DNA of 64,000 nucleotides from Panulirus ornatus (GCF_036320965.1 NC_092231.1:23269394-23333393), one strand, 5' to 3'. Shown: positions 12,101 through 24,029, counted from the first letter of the stretch. A program made the numbers and translations. The notes: a model not told the origin generated them from the sequence alone.

Positions 12101-12900
12101 TGACTCATTATCTCCGTGAGATTCTCAGATTTCACCGTGTGTTTCTTCATAACTGAGATCACGCATCATTAAAACTCTGCCATTATTGAGGCGTGCATGT
12201 CTCGCTCTTTCTGAAATCCTCCTGGCTGTTCCTGTACTCTTACAGTTGAATATCTATTAAGCTTCATCAACTCTGGAGGATCGTAAATTATCAGCAACGT
12301 TATGCAAATATTCGCTTCATTTACTCTTCTTTATGTCGTAAATATTTCCTGGAACTCAACATTGTCCCTTATTAAGAGAGCCAAATCCCCTCTTTCTTTG
12401 TCTTCTCTTTCCCTCCTTGTGGTCTTGTATCCCTCTCCGTCAGGTTAGGTAAGATCTGATTAACTTTAGTACGTTATGTGGTCACTGCTCCAACACTACT
12501 GGGTCTGTATTTCCTAATTCGGTTCTTGAATTACGGCTCTTTTTTTTTTTTCTTTCCATCTACTTCACATGTGTTGATTTCAATGCCTGACCTCTTCGAA
12601 GCATTGGCGGGGCTGTTGTATATTGTAGCCTCTCTAAATATCTCCTCTTTATGTATTTAGTTTGTATTCCTTGCTTAATTCTCCTTCTTCCTTCGGGCTA
12701 TCACCTCTGATGAATGCCTCATTGAATTCCTCCTTGTTAGCAAGTTTCTTAGCCTACTTAAAAGTATCGCCCGGGTACAAAACTCCCTAATGAAATTCAT
12801 CATTGTTAGTTGTCTCTTTGTCTTAACTGCATATACGAATTTTCGTTGTTTCTTCTACCTCGCAAATTGCATTTGGTATGACGGTAGCTTCTAATGGTCT
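9185..12900 (-). pseudogene. Nearly full-length decayed non-LTR retrotransposon, family A (CR1/Jockey-like)
   Basis: Reads 5' to 3' on the minus strand. Endonuclease remnants lie at about 12.5-11.9 kb (RGDLALLIRDNVEFQEI near 12.40-12.36 kb; VREHFPHQQVTEQSR near 12.1-12.0 kb, the 'DHFLxQHVxEPTR' motif of LINE endonucleases). The region 11.6-10.5 kb carries the inter-domain segment and matches 25.1-25.5 kb. RT parts lie at 10.47-10.07 kb and match 62.0-62.4 kb, including the 'xKAFDxVPH' region. The RT C-terminus is at 9482-9294: KGHSMKLKRPNVRKDVKNYS and HVDEWNKLSD, matching 'RGHSLKL...VxxWNxLP'. The 3' end, GGAGGGAGTTTTGCACTCGT on the plus strand, matches the 23.1-kb copy and leads into (CA)n. 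Stops and frame changes throughout show it is inactive. Clade assignment is from motif style only. Confidence 0.8.
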
Positions 12901-14280
12901 TACAATCAGTATTTCTCTTTGGCCGGAATATGGTCATCTTGTAGTCTAAAAAGGCACCACCTTACGTTTGATTCCCTCACTCGTTATTCATCAACGTTTC
13001 TAGTTTTGGTACAACACACTTGTCGACTAATTCCCACAGAAGTGATTCTTTAGTCTTCATGTTTTGTTTTGTCTAGAATTTCTAATTGTATTGGCGTTCG
13101 CTGACCTTTGATGACATGCACTTCTTTTGTAAGCCTATCATCGAATCTCCAAGAGTATCCATGATTGTCTTGTTTCCAGCAATGTGTTTTACCGTATCTG
13201 TAGCCTCTGTTTTCAGTAAGGTTTGGACTGCGTGTTGTGGACATTAACCTTTGTTGATATACCACAGAGACGAACCAACGGTGACCCTCCTCACCTTCTC
13301 CTCCGACACCTTCCGCTAGGTGCGGAGTCCTTCCTCTGACTACGTTCCTTCTGAGCTCCTCCGATCACTTTGATGTCATTTCTCACTTCCCTAATAACCT
13401 CATCCACCTGATGGGACACATTCTATCATCTTAGACTCTATTTCCTCATCTTCTCCATGTCTTCGTCAGCACAGTGTCACATCTGATTCTGTCTCTTGTT
13501 GACGCTAATTGCCCCACACTTATGGTACCAACTGGTTCTTTTCTCCCTCTAGTGCGAAACCTTAACTCCTTCCCTCCTCCTCATCGAGCCTTCACCCACA
13601 GAACTGGGTTACAACCGTATGACCTCGTCTGACTCCACGTTATACTGAAGATTCCACTAGCTTAGCTTGGCTCCGGGCTTGTACTAACTACGTTCTCAGT
13701 TACACCACAAAGGTTAGGAACTTCTCTTCACCACACAGAATTTCATCCCTACCTTGTGCAATCTATGAGGCTTTTATATACATTGTTCACCCCCGAGCTG
13801 ATGTACCAAGAATAAAGAATGTGATGAAGATGGTGAATGGCGTCAAAAAGGATTGTTGACAGTTGGCACAATTGCCTATTGATAATAAAAAAACAAGTAT
13901 TTACTGATACATATTAGCTCAATTCTTACGCAAATTTTGTTGCTAGTGATATCAGCCATTCCCTTTATCTCTTACATTCTTCAAGATCTTTCCTAGAACG
14001 ATCATACAAATAGCATATCACACTTGGCATCTCTCATCAGTGTATCTGCCTCATGTCCAGGACTCCGTCAACACCAAAATTTGCCCTAATGTTACATAAC
14101 CCTTTCAGGAACAGTACATTGTGTAGACCGCTCTCCTCTCCTCCCTCCCCACACGTGCACTCCATAATATGAGAAGTGGTCTTGGATGGTCATGATTGGT
14201 CTGTCCTTGCCTCTCCCATTTACTATTTGTCATATCCGTTTGTGTGTTACCGTGTTATCGTGTTGTCCCGTCTCTCAGCC
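12901..14280. other. No confident feature; may include the 5' part of the family A element
   Basis: A 71-codon minus-strand frame at 13050-13265 follows upstream of the family A endonuclease and could be an ORF1 remnant, but I see no gag or zinc-knuckle motif. The remainder is mixed pyrimidine-rich sequence without recognisable genes. Confidence 0.4.
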
Positions 14281-14294
14281 TGTACTCCTACCCC

Positions 14295-14296
<2 letters not shown>

Positions 14297-14342
<46 letters not shown>
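14297..14342. repeat. (CA)n microsatellite
   Basis: About 23 CA dinucleotides after a run of seven C. Confidence 0.97.
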
Positions 14343-14343
<1 letters not shown>

Positions 14344-14554
14344 CACAGAGCCAGGGGTGCGTGCAGCGGCCTGCGTGTTACACCACTTCAATACCCTCAT
14401 TATAAGAACATGGGGTGTGTGGGGCCCAGGCAGGCAGGCAGGCTGGCTGGCGTCACACACTCACACTAACATAATCACAACACTATCTACCTCCACCCAC
14501 TGGTACCAAGGCTACACACGGAACCAAGAATAGCATTTAATACAGTGACACATG

Positions 14555-14870
14555 ATTGATGATCGTAATTTATACTCATGATAATAATAAGCACGACAAT
14601 TATCATCATAAATGGTGTTGTTGTAGCTGTTACTGTATCATTATCATTCTTGCTATTATCATTATCATCACTATTTCTGTTATACATAGTTACGACCACG
14701 ACTGCTAATACTACTGTTGGTACTACTATAATAATGATGATAATGTTGATTATGATAATGATATTATGATAATAATTATGATAATTATGATGATAATAAT
14801 ATGATGCTGATAATTTCAATGATAATGATATTAACAACAGCGATGACAATAACATCAATAATAGTTGATG
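14555..14870. repeat. Imperfect ATA/ATG trinucleotide-rich tract
   Basis: Dense ATAATGATAAT-type words on the plus strand. Frames on both strands (for example 14487-14915 minus) are Ile/Tyr/His-rich low complexity. Confidence 0.8.
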
Positions 14871-15146
14871 TTTCATTACACTGAAGCCAAAGGCTGGAAT
14901 ACAGAGAAAATACATGTGATAAACACATTCATACCTTTATCGTCTTAAGCTACGTGTTTCTGTGGATTTGGCATATCATTCTCTTGTTGCTGGTTTCTAG
15001 TTGAGGAAAAGAGAAAAGAGAATTACGATGATTAAGATAATTTTTCCTCTACCGATATTAATTGGTGGTAATGATTGGTGTAATTAGAGGACAGTGAGGA
15101 TGAAGGGAAAGGTAATCCACAAGGGGGTAGGTGGAAGATGTTAGAA

Positions 15147-15150
<4 letters not shown>

Positions 15151-15177
<27 letters not shown>
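15151..15177 (+). repeat. Poly(A) run, 27 bases
   Basis: A run of 27 A immediately left of the foldback element at 15.19 kb. It may be the 3' tail of a plus-strand retroposed sequence, but no clear body is visible upstream. Confidence 0.9.
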
Positions 15178-15189
15178 TGAAAAACTGAG

Positions 15190-15905
15190 GATTGAAGCTC
15201 CGACGCTTGAGCACGACGGTACGACCTTTGAATACGATGATAAGGCCCTTGAGCACGACGGTACGACCTTTGAATACGATGATAAGGCCCTTGAGCACGA
15301 GGTAAGAGACTTTGGCATGATAGCTCGTGGTCCTTGACCTAATTGTATATAGATAGGTCAAAGGCCACAGGATACCACACCCGAGGGTAGTACATCCGTG
15401 CTTCAAGGGTCATACCATCGTACGTAAGGATCGTGCCGTCGTGTTCAAGGGTCGTACCGTCGTGCTCAAGGGTCGTACCGTCATGTTCAAGAGTCGTACC
15501 GTCGTGCTCAAAAGGTCGTGCCGTCGTGTTCAAGGGTCGTACCGTCGTGCTCAAGGGTCGTACCGTCGTGTTCAAGGGTCGTACCATCGTGCTCAAAAGG
15601 TCGGGACGTCGTGCTCAAGGGTCGTACTGTCGTGCTCAAAAGGTCGTGCCGTCGTGTTCAAGGGTCGTACCGTCGTGCTCAACAGGTCGTGCCGTCGTGT
15701 TCAAGGGCCGTACCGTCGTGCTCAAGGGTCGTACCGTCGTGTTCAAGGGTCGTACCGTCGTGCTCAAAAGGTCGTGCCGTCGTGCTCAAGGGTCGTACCG
15801 TCGTGCTCAACAGGTCGTGCCGTCGTGTTCAAGGGTCGTACCGTCGTGCTCAACAGGATCGTGCCGTCGTGCTCAAGGGTCGTACCGTCGTGCTTACCAG
15901 GTGGT
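15190..15905. repeat. Foldback element: inverted arms made of 21-bp tandem repeats
   Basis: The right arm (about 15394-15905) has about 23 units of GTCGTACCGTCGTGCTCAAG plus one base, with 21- and 22-bp variants (GTGCC, TTCAAG and CAACAG forms). The left arm (about 15195-15340) carries the same unit inverted, twice as a 42-bp dimer alternating GAGCACGACGGTACGAC with GAATACGATGATAAGGCC. The centre is GACCT (15336-15340), a 14-bp spacer and AGGTC (15355-15359), and complementarity continues outward on both sides. The three overlapping plus-strand frames (145-205 codons) only reflect the repeat. A smaller copy with the same centre is at 20.47-20.56 kb. The architecture resembles foldback transposons; no transposase is seen. 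Confidence 0.85.
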
Positions 15906-16440
15906 GCCGTCCTGCTCACGAACTCGAAGATCCTTCGCGCACCAAGTTCAGATGATGCAAGAGTTAGCTTCTCTTCATCACCACAAGTTTTGCTCAGGGT
16001 ATCGAATTCTGATGAATTCACAAACGATTTTCTTTTTTTCTTTTCCGTGAATCACTGAGGTTCGTCAGAGTTCCAGTTCTCACGTGGTGATCAGACGCTG
16101 AGGGGTAGGAGAGTGTAGGTTAGGTAACGTCAGGTCAATGAGGAGGAATTGAAAAATAAGTCGTAACGAGGAAGTTAGGGAATGTATTCGTCTCGCTTAA
16201 CAGTGCTCTTACAACCTTTTTTTTTTTTTTTTTTTCCTTTGATTCGCATTAGAAAGTTTTGCTTGAGATTTGATTGGAGACTCGGGGGAAGAAGAAACTG
16301 GAAACAGCAATACCAACCTTCTTATCAATATGAGAAGAAAAGATTCGTTAAGTCTTCTTAGTAAAGTACGAGGACCGCGCATGTGCAAGACTGCTTTGAG
16401 AGTGGATGTGAGAGAATGAGGCCATTTCTCCGTCTGCGTC
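15906..16440. other. No recognised feature; poly(T) run
   Basis: Unique-looking sequence with a 19-base T run at 16217-16235 and a GGTTAGGTAACG motif near 16118. No gene is apparent. Confidence 0.5.
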
Positions 16441-16446
16441 CCGACG

Positions 16447-16475
16447 CTGCCTTGCTAACACGGGATCTGGCGAAA

Positions 16476-16477
<2 letters not shown>
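16447..16477 (+). mobile_element. Family B LINE 3'-tail remnant
   Basis: GCTGCCTTGCTAACACGGGA followed by TCTGGCGAA matches the tail sequence seen at 20.09, 25.72, 32.74, 42.59 and 54.85 kb and runs directly into (TA)n. Confidence 0.65.

Positions 16478-16543
<66 letters not shown>
16478..16543. repeat. (TA)n microsatellite
   Basis: About 33 TA dinucleotides starting right after the family B tail remnant. Confidence 0.97.
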
Positions 16544-16545
<2 letters not shown>

Positions 16546-17618
16546 TGGTAATACGGGACTCCGTCTGCTCAAGATAACAATGTGTGTGTGAAAAGTCACC
16601 TTCGTTAAGGCAGTATTAGCTTTGTTGACGACAGAGAGTACAGTCTCGTCAGAGAACTACGTTCTTCCAAGGAATCCGTCGTGTCTCTGCCACGTTCAGT
16701 AGCAGAACCTTGGATGGCTGTCACAGTGTTGCTTCTAGCAGTCATGGGCGTCGCTTGGAGACGTTACGGCGCGTGGGAACTACAGCAAACATGACTATAA
16801 GAACTTCGTATTATTATATCATTATAAGAAATAAACGATATCTGAAAAGACGTAAGAAATGTAAGTAAACGTGAGGATGAAGTGTCACAAGATAAACAAG
16901 TTGAGGAATGGATGCATGTGCCAGGGAAAATGCAGTTGCATCAAGGTCCAGCCCTCCCATTTCTCCACTTGTCTAACACCTACTTTTCCATGGAATTATC
17001 TCTAAATTACCCTATGAACACTACAGAGCATCTTTGCAAGTAGAGTGAATATAGAATATGAATGTGGATGGTTACAGCTGAGATTACAGGAAAAGTTGAA
17101 TGTTACTGTCAGAGTCGCGTGGGGTGTAATAAGCCGATCAAGTTTCGATATTGGCAATGTAAATGTGAGTGCACACATCGCTCTAGTGGTGTGTGAATTT
17201 TTCGTAAGTAGATAGCTATTGATGACCATCATACATTTAGATATAAGCACCACGAATAGAGGCACAGGTGAAAGGCTTCCTTGATCTTTTCCTTTTACTT
17301 TTTGGCATTCATATTTACATTATTAATGCCTTGTCTTTTCTTCTGTATTTAATTGCTTAGTGGAAATTGGTTTTTGAATAAATGCCCGAGCATCCGAGAG
17401 TGATAGTCAATACGAGCATGGGAATATGTGGTAGGCGAACACTTTTGCTCAGTTGTTACATGGGTCATCATCATCTTACCCGAGGCGAGGGACAATGGTA
17501 GCGGTGGTAGTGGTGGTGGTGGCAGGTCGAGTGTGTGGGTCTGGTCGGTCAGCCAGAACAGGGCACAGCAGCCCTCGGGAGCAGGTTGATGGCCAGCCAG
17601 GAAGCTGGTGATAGCTCG

Positions 17619-17621
<3 letters not shown>
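16544..17621. other. No recognised feature
   Basis: About 1.1 kb of mixed sequence. An 87-codon minus-strand frame at 17002-17265 has no domain I recognise. Confidence 0.45.

Positions 17622-17700
<79 letters not shown>
17622..17700. repeat. (GT)n microsatellite
   Basis: About 39 uninterrupted TG dinucleotides. Confidence 0.97.
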
Positions 17701-17702
<2 letters not shown>

Positions 17703-17805
17703 TACGTTATCATTTATCTTGGGAGGGATGTGATTGGTCTAGCCCAGCCAGCTGATGATCAATCACAGAGACACGACGGGACTAGACCTGCCTTGCTGGA
17801 ATTTC

Positions 17806-17954
<149 letters not shown>

Positions 17955-18088
17955 CCATCCTCGTACGCAGGTCATGGGTAACTTTACTTCTCTGTTGTAA
18001 TACATTCGGTTTTACAACACCTTCGTATATTTTTTCTCTTGTCTCTCTCTCTTTGTCCTTTGTCAACTGTTCTCATCTTGTCACTTAA

Positions 18089-18199
<111 letters not shown>

Positions 18200-18356
18200 A
18201 TCCGTTGTAATTGCACACAGAATCCGAGGGTAATGGTCAAGCCTCGTATTCGTTCAAACTTGGCGAGGTAATTTCCTCCTGGTGGGGGCCATAGTTGGCG
18301 AGTGGCATGATTTGTGTGGTGTTTGGTTGCCGGTCCATCTGTTGCGAGTCCAGGAA

Positions 18357-18415
18357 TGAGGAGGAGGAGGAGGAGGAAGAGGAGGAGGAGGAGGGAGAGG
18401 AGGAAGAGGAGAACT
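18357..18415. repeat. (GGA)n-type purine tract
   Basis: GAGGAGGAGG with AGA interruptions over about 58 bp; homopurine on the plus strand. Confidence 0.9.
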
Positions 18416-18749
18416 GGGGGGACCAGTTGTGCCACTTTCTCAAAGTCTAAACGATGTATTTGCCGAGGTATTAGGATTAATGTTTGATGAGCTGTGTCTG
18501 GCTGGAATGGATTTCAGGAGGTGATTTCCAAGCTTTTTAAAGTTATATAGAGGATAATATTGGACATATATAGGTAGTGGGCCTAGGGCTGCGAACACAC
18601 TGAGGCAAACGAAAATGGGGATTATCACTGCATTCAAACTCACATCAGCGTCTGTGAGTTCGCCCTAACGAGTAGAAGGTGTTTGGAGAACCGTGAAAGA
18701 TATTGTCTTGATTAACATCATTTGTAGACGTCATTTTTTTACTTCTATA

Positions 18750-18910
18750 CTTTTAACCTAACTTAATCTAACCTAACCAAGTGATGTAGCGATTTTTTTT
18801 TAACCTCCTAATCCAAGGTAATCATCTAACTTCCCTAACCACATCACCTGCCCTACCTCACCCTAAGCATCTGACGGAACCTCAACGTAACCTTCTAACT
18901 TAACCTACTT
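18750..18910 (+). repeat. Degenerate CCTAA-rich tract (interstitial telomere-like)
   Basis: TAACCTAAC, TCTAACCTAACC, CCCTAACC and CTTAACCTAC are scattered at high density. CCTAA is the complement of the arthropod telomere unit TTAGG. It is imperfect, so this is either an ancient interstitial tract or chance enrichment. Confidence 0.5.
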
Positions 18911-18959
18911 TTACGACGCTGCAAAAAGCCCTTGCCGTCCTAATGTGTTTTATGTGCTC

Positions 18960-18961
<2 letters not shown>

Positions 18962-19014
<53 letters not shown>
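18962..19014. repeat. (GT)n microsatellite
   Basis: About 26 GT dinucleotides. Confidence 0.97.
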
Positions 19015-19017
<3 letters not shown>

Positions 19018-19137
19018 TTTGTGCCCACTCTGTATTTGCAGAGATACTTGATTTTTTTTCCTTTTACTTGAGTGTGCTATATGCGTTTGTCATTTACTTA
19101 CTTCGTATATGACTGTGTGGGTTTGTTGTACACTTTG

Positions 19138-19985
<848 letters not shown>

Positions 19986-19989
19986 CATT

Positions 19990-20114
19990 TTTTTTCTTTT
20001 TTTTTATTTTCCAAAAGAAGGAACAGAGAAGGGGGCCGGATGAGGATATTCCCTCAAAGACCCAGTCCTCTGTTCTTAACGCTACCTGGCTAATGCGGGA
20101 AATGGCGAATAGTA

Positions 20115-20117
<3 letters not shown>
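19990..20117 (+). mobile_element. Short non-autonomous element derived from family B LINE ends
   Basis: After a T-rich stretch come CCAAAAGAAGGAACAGAGAA, GGATATTCCCTCAAAG, CCCAGTCCTCTGTTCT and the tail GCTACCTGGCTAATGCGGGA with AATGGCGAATAGTATGAA. The CTCAAAGGC segment matches the family B leader near 41.02 kb, and the end matches the family B 3' tail at 42.59 kb. Its twin is at 32.65 kb. It ends in (TA)n. Confidence 0.75.

Positions 20118-20203
<86 letters not shown>
20118..20203. repeat. (TA)n microsatellite
   Basis: About 43 TA dinucleotides forming the 3' end of the preceding short element. Confidence 0.97.
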
Positions 20204-20206
<3 letters not shown>

Positions 20207-20469
20207 TATGATATTCGTGGTTTGTTTTAATGAAATGTTTAGAAATGTTTGTTTAGTGCTGCGTCCGTTTACGTTCTGTGAATATTGAAATCAATCTTGT
20301 ATTTGTAGAACTGATTATTTGGTATAATCACCTGGAGGGAGGAGGAATTCAGAGATTAGAAATACAAAGTACAAATAGTTGGTATATTATATGTTGTCTG
20401 ATGTGTGGTAAAGATGCTTCGAATAATCGGTAGAAAAAAAGATAGATTTTACCCCTTAAACATGTCAGG

Positions 20470-20560
20470 ATGACTCTTGAATATGATGGCCTGACCTCTG
20501 ACCTCACCCTTATGGGTCAGGTCAAAGGTCACTCCATCGCACCCAAGGGTCATGCGTCGT
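20470..20560. repeat. Small foldback copy related to the 15.2-kb element
   Basis: The left arm CTTGAATATGATGGCCTGAC continues to TCTGACCT, and the right arm AGGTCAAAGGTCACTCCATC continues to GCACCCAAGGGTCATGCGTC. The arms pair with mismatches around a centre of GACCT, 14 bp, AGGTC at about 20500-20523, the same centre as at 15336-15359. Confidence 0.65.
20492..20531. promoter_or_regulatory. Two consensus DR1-type nuclear-receptor motifs, inverted
   Basis: TGACCTCTGACCT (20492-20504) is the complement of AGGTCAGAGGTCA, and AGGTCAAAGGTCA lies at 20519-20531. Both match the direct-repeat-1 consensus used by RXR/USP-type receptors. They lie inside a foldback repeat, so function is only a possibility. 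Confidence 0.3.
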
Positions 20561-20614
20561 CCTCATGGGGATGAACAGCAGCTTATGAATCTGTGTAGAC
20601 TGATGGATTGTATC

Positions 20615-20960
20615 GCTGTAGTCTGTAAGGTCATTAACCTTAGTAGTTTGTTGACTGACTTTATAGTTACATGACCTTACTGGTATGAATATGTTGACCT
20701 TATTACTGCTATGATAATAAACTATACTAAGATGGTCATAGACTGTATTGGTGTGGTAACTGACCAAACTATCGGTATGGTCATTAGCCATACTACTGTC
20801 ACAGTCATTGACCTTACTGGGACAGTCAATGGCCAATACTGTAATAATCATTGACCCATGCTGAAATGACGATTGGCTTTAGTAGGTTGGTTATTGACCC
20901 TACTGGGTGGGTTATTGATCTTCCTGACATGGTGATTGACCTCATGGCTTAGAATTCCTA
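20615..20960 (+). repeat. Degenerate 21-bp tandem repeat
   Basis: Successive units GTCATTGACCTTACTGGGAC, GTCAATGGCCAATACTGTAA, ATCATTGACCCATGCTGAAA, GTTATTGACCCTACTGGGTG and GTTATTGATCTTCCTGACAT are each about 21 bp apart and strongest at 20760-20955. Probably an old relative of the 21-bp array in the adjacent foldback element. Confidence 0.75.
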
Positions 20961-21093
20961 CTACAATTGTAACGCGGAAGCATGAAATAGCAGAGCGTAT
21001 TTCAAAAGTCAAAGGTCACATAAGATATCCCTCTCCCCTCAACCCTCCCCCACCTTGAGTTTTCATTTTCAGTTTGTAAGAGATGTACAGCGT

Positions 21094-21109
21094 AGGTCAT
21101 TCGAGGTCA
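21094..21109 (+). promoter_or_regulatory. DR4-type nuclear-receptor motif
   Basis: AGGTCA, a 4-bp TTCG spacer, then AGGTCA; another AGGTCA follows at 21118-21123. It matches the DR4 consensus. There is no adjacent gene to assign. Confidence 0.25.
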
Positions 21110-21129
21110 TGCTCCAGAGGTCAAAGATA

Positions 21130-22038
21130 GTGATTTCGCTGGATTAATCTATCGTGAACAGCCATGTGCAATGACCTATAGGAAAATTTATAATGCTTGG
21201 AGGCTCATGTTTGAATCTTTTGAATCGTGCGCGTTATTTACTGAAACAAAGCCAAAAAAGAAAGAAGCAAAACTACGATCCACATACTCACACACACACA
21301 CACACAAAAAAAAAAACGCATCATTCCTCGTAAAGGGCATATGGTAATAAGAGGAACATAACGGTAATAACAGTATCAGTGACTGAAAGTGCAAATGCTG
21401 TCATTCACAGAGCTAATGCATATGTCTTCCTCATTCACGCCGGCGGTGATAGCGATCGTGTTAGTTCTCCCTAAAGCTTCATGACAATGAGTTCAGAGTT
21501 AACGACACATTCCACCCCAGGAAAAAAAAAAAAAAGATCGAAACGAAGGTCGTAAAGAAGAATCGTCCAGGATAGACGAGGAGGGGAGGAGTATACGCCC
21601 CCTTCCCTTTGATGTGTGGTTGTCAATAAACATTGCAGTTCAGTTCAGCCGTTCTGGCATCGTGGTCTCCGGTCACCGCCCATCAGGTTTCACATCCTCC
21701 TGGCAGCAGGGCTGAAGAAATGACTCCAAGTTGCAGATACTGGAAAGACAGAAGGAATGTTGAAATAAAAAGGGTCACAATTTACAGTGGATGACGATGA
21801 CGTCTTTAGAAATTATAGACAAAGTCTGTTCTACGAGGGAACCTTCGTAAACCAAGCTTAAGCACGCGTTCGAAACCCGGCCGTCCTGCCGGCCGACCAG
21901 CAGGTTCAAGAACAGGTGTACGGTGAATGTATGTGACCGGTAAGTGACCCTGTATGACATCTGTGTACCGAAGCGTAATCCGTCGTTCCTTGTCGAGAGT
22001 TTATCGATATGTATCCAAATATCATGAAAATAATCCTT

Positions 22039-22039
<1 letters not shown>
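21130..22039. other. No gene; simple runs and a weak tRNA-like motif
   Basis: Contains a (CA)n-A12 run at about 21291-21316, an A14 run near 21522 and CGTTCGAAACCCGG at about 21869-21882, which resembles a pol III B box but lacks a clear A box. Nothing else is recognised. Confidence 0.5.

Positions 22040-22105
<66 letters not shown>
22040..22105. repeat. (CA)n microsatellite
   Basis: About 33 CA dinucleotides. Confidence 0.97.
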
Positions 22106-22106
<1 letters not shown>

Positions 22107-22224
22107 TCTTCGCATAAGAACTACCATAAAACATTTGTCACTATTCACCATGGGAGGCAGATGAAAATATGGGAACACCAGGTAAGAATGAAGGTGGAAC
22201 TTCCCTCCGTGGCCAGATTGCCTC

Positions 22225-23169
22225 AGTGAACGCATGTCAGAGAAGCCTTCTCTAAGTGGGTGGAGGTCACCAGTGGAGTGCCACAGGCTTCTATTCTGGG
22301 ACCATTACTCTTCTTGATGTATGTAAATGCCTCGCCTGAAGGTATGTCCTCCTACCTGAATATGTTTGCGGATGATGCATAAGTCATGAGGGCAGTGAAA
22401 AGTGAGGAGGACTGCATTAGTTTACAAGGGGATCTAAACATACGCCAAAGCCGGTTTGATACGTGGTTGATGAAGTTCAACCCGATAGCATGCGATGAGG
22501 TTGAGGAGTGAAAGAAGACCTCAAGATAGTTATTATCTAGCAGGAGATAAGATTGAGGATTGCGTGTGAGAAGGACTTTGGAGTCGACATCGTCCCTAAC
22601 CTGTCGCCAGAGTCCTATATTAGGAGAAAGCTTAAGAGACAGACTGTGAGTTGGCAAATATGATATTGATTTTCTAGTATATGGATAATTAAATATTTAG
22701 CAAGTTGGTCATATTCTCAATGGGCCCAAAACTAGAATATGCTTCTCAAGTCTGGTCAACACACTTAGAAAAGCTCAGAAAAGGGAATCAAAGATGGTAT
22801 CAGAATTAAGAGAGGCTGAGTTACAGTTACCTTTGAAGAGAAAAGAGAGAGGGGTCTCTAAGTCTTATGTAAGAGAGAGAGGTCTTTCAGTCTTTAAAAC
22901 AGATTGATGACATGTACATTAATCAGTTCAAAAGAAATGGAGGAGAGAGCAACCAGAGGACATAACATGAAGCTAAACAAGAGCCTGGTTAACAAGGTGT
23001 AAAGACATACTTTCTCAGTATAAGAGCGGCGGATGAATGGAGTAAATTGACGCAGGACATGGTTAATGCAGACAGCACTCACGGATCCATGAAGTTGCAT
23101 GATGGAGAATGATCAAGAGATGGCGCCCCACGGGTGTAAAACTCCCTCCCCGTAGAGTACAAAAATGTA

Positions 23170-23172
<3 letters not shown>
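22225..23172 (+). pseudogene. 5'-truncated non-LTR retrotransposon, family A, with CA tail
   Basis: Plus-strand RT C-terminal half. At about 22265-22380 it reads VTSGVPQASILGPLLF and, after a gap, YLNMFADDA, which are the 'SGVPQGSVLGPLLF' and catalytic FADD boxes, then an in-frame stop. A segment near 22530-22620 reads in shifted frames like the 'CEKDFGVDI...LSPES' region that is also seen at 24.2 kb. The end (about 23100-23165) carries GGTGTAAAACTCCCTCCCC, matching the 9.2-kb copy, then (CA)n. It starts inside the RT domain, typical of 5' truncation. Stops and frameshifts make it dead. Confidence 0.82.

Positions 23173-23237
<65 letters not shown>
23173..23237. repeat. (CA)n microsatellite at a family A 3' end
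   Basis: About 32 CA dinucleotides directly following the LINE 3' end. Confidence 0.97.
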
Positions 23238-23238
<1 letters not shown>

Positions 23239-23725
23239 TCGATAGAATACTTTAAGAAAGCGTAGAGGTGAGATCTGAAACAGTAGCATCAACAGAGAAA
23301 CAGTAGTAACAGGAATAATACTACTCAACAGTAACAAAAGTATAAGCAATAGCTAGAGAAACGGTAATGAGGATATCAGTAACAACAGTTGGTGCAGCGG
23401 TGACTCCAACAGCATATCAACGGTACGGGAGAACAACAGGACCAGCAACAGGAGCTTTACTGGCAACACCACCAACAGAACTGATAACGGTAGCATGACA
23501 GCCCGAATCAATACCGTTCTTGCCACCATCACCACCAATATCACCCTCCAACCGTCCACCACCGTCCCTAAGCCCTCAGTACCACCACCAATTTCACCAC
23601 CACCTCTCCCTCCAACACCTTGACCATCACCACCACCACCGATATCTCCACCACCTCTCTCTCCAACACCCTAACCACCATCACCACCACCACCAATACC
23701 ACCACCACCACAATAACTTTCGACT
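23238..23725. repeat. AAC/ACC-rich tract with a 57-60 bp tandem duplication
   Basis: From about 23270 to 23510 the plus strand is CAGTAACAACAG-rich. From 23520 it becomes CACCACCACC-rich, and a segment containing CCACCACCTCTC, then CTCCAACACC, then ACCATCACCACC occurs twice. Confidence 0.7.
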
Positions 23726-24029
23726 TCCAATGCCCAGGTGTGGAGCAGGTGTGGCGGCCTATACCTAGGCTGGCGTCATGCTAAGCTCTCATCAGCCTCA
23801 CCAGCTGTAATTTTCGAATCGTTAACTTGCTTTTACGTAAGGAATTTCCCGGTCGCGTAATAAGGAAGTGCCTTCGTGTCTATAATTCCTGCGTGGGGCA
23901 GGTCATTGTAGCCACACTCATGCTTTTTTTTCCTCGCCCCGGATCATTTGTATTGACTTCTCGACGTTTTTCTGCCAGGCAGGATATAACCTCGTACTTT
24001 ATGATGGAAAGCGACTTACCTAACTAACT

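Noticed and set aside
15433..16058. Three overlapping 145-205 codon frames as genes
   Set aside because: They are three readings of the same 21/22-bp repeat.
21860..21890. Functional tRNA at the CGTTCGAAACCCGG motif
   Set aside because: No A box at the right distance and no foldable acceptor or anticodon stem. At best a B-box-like remnant.
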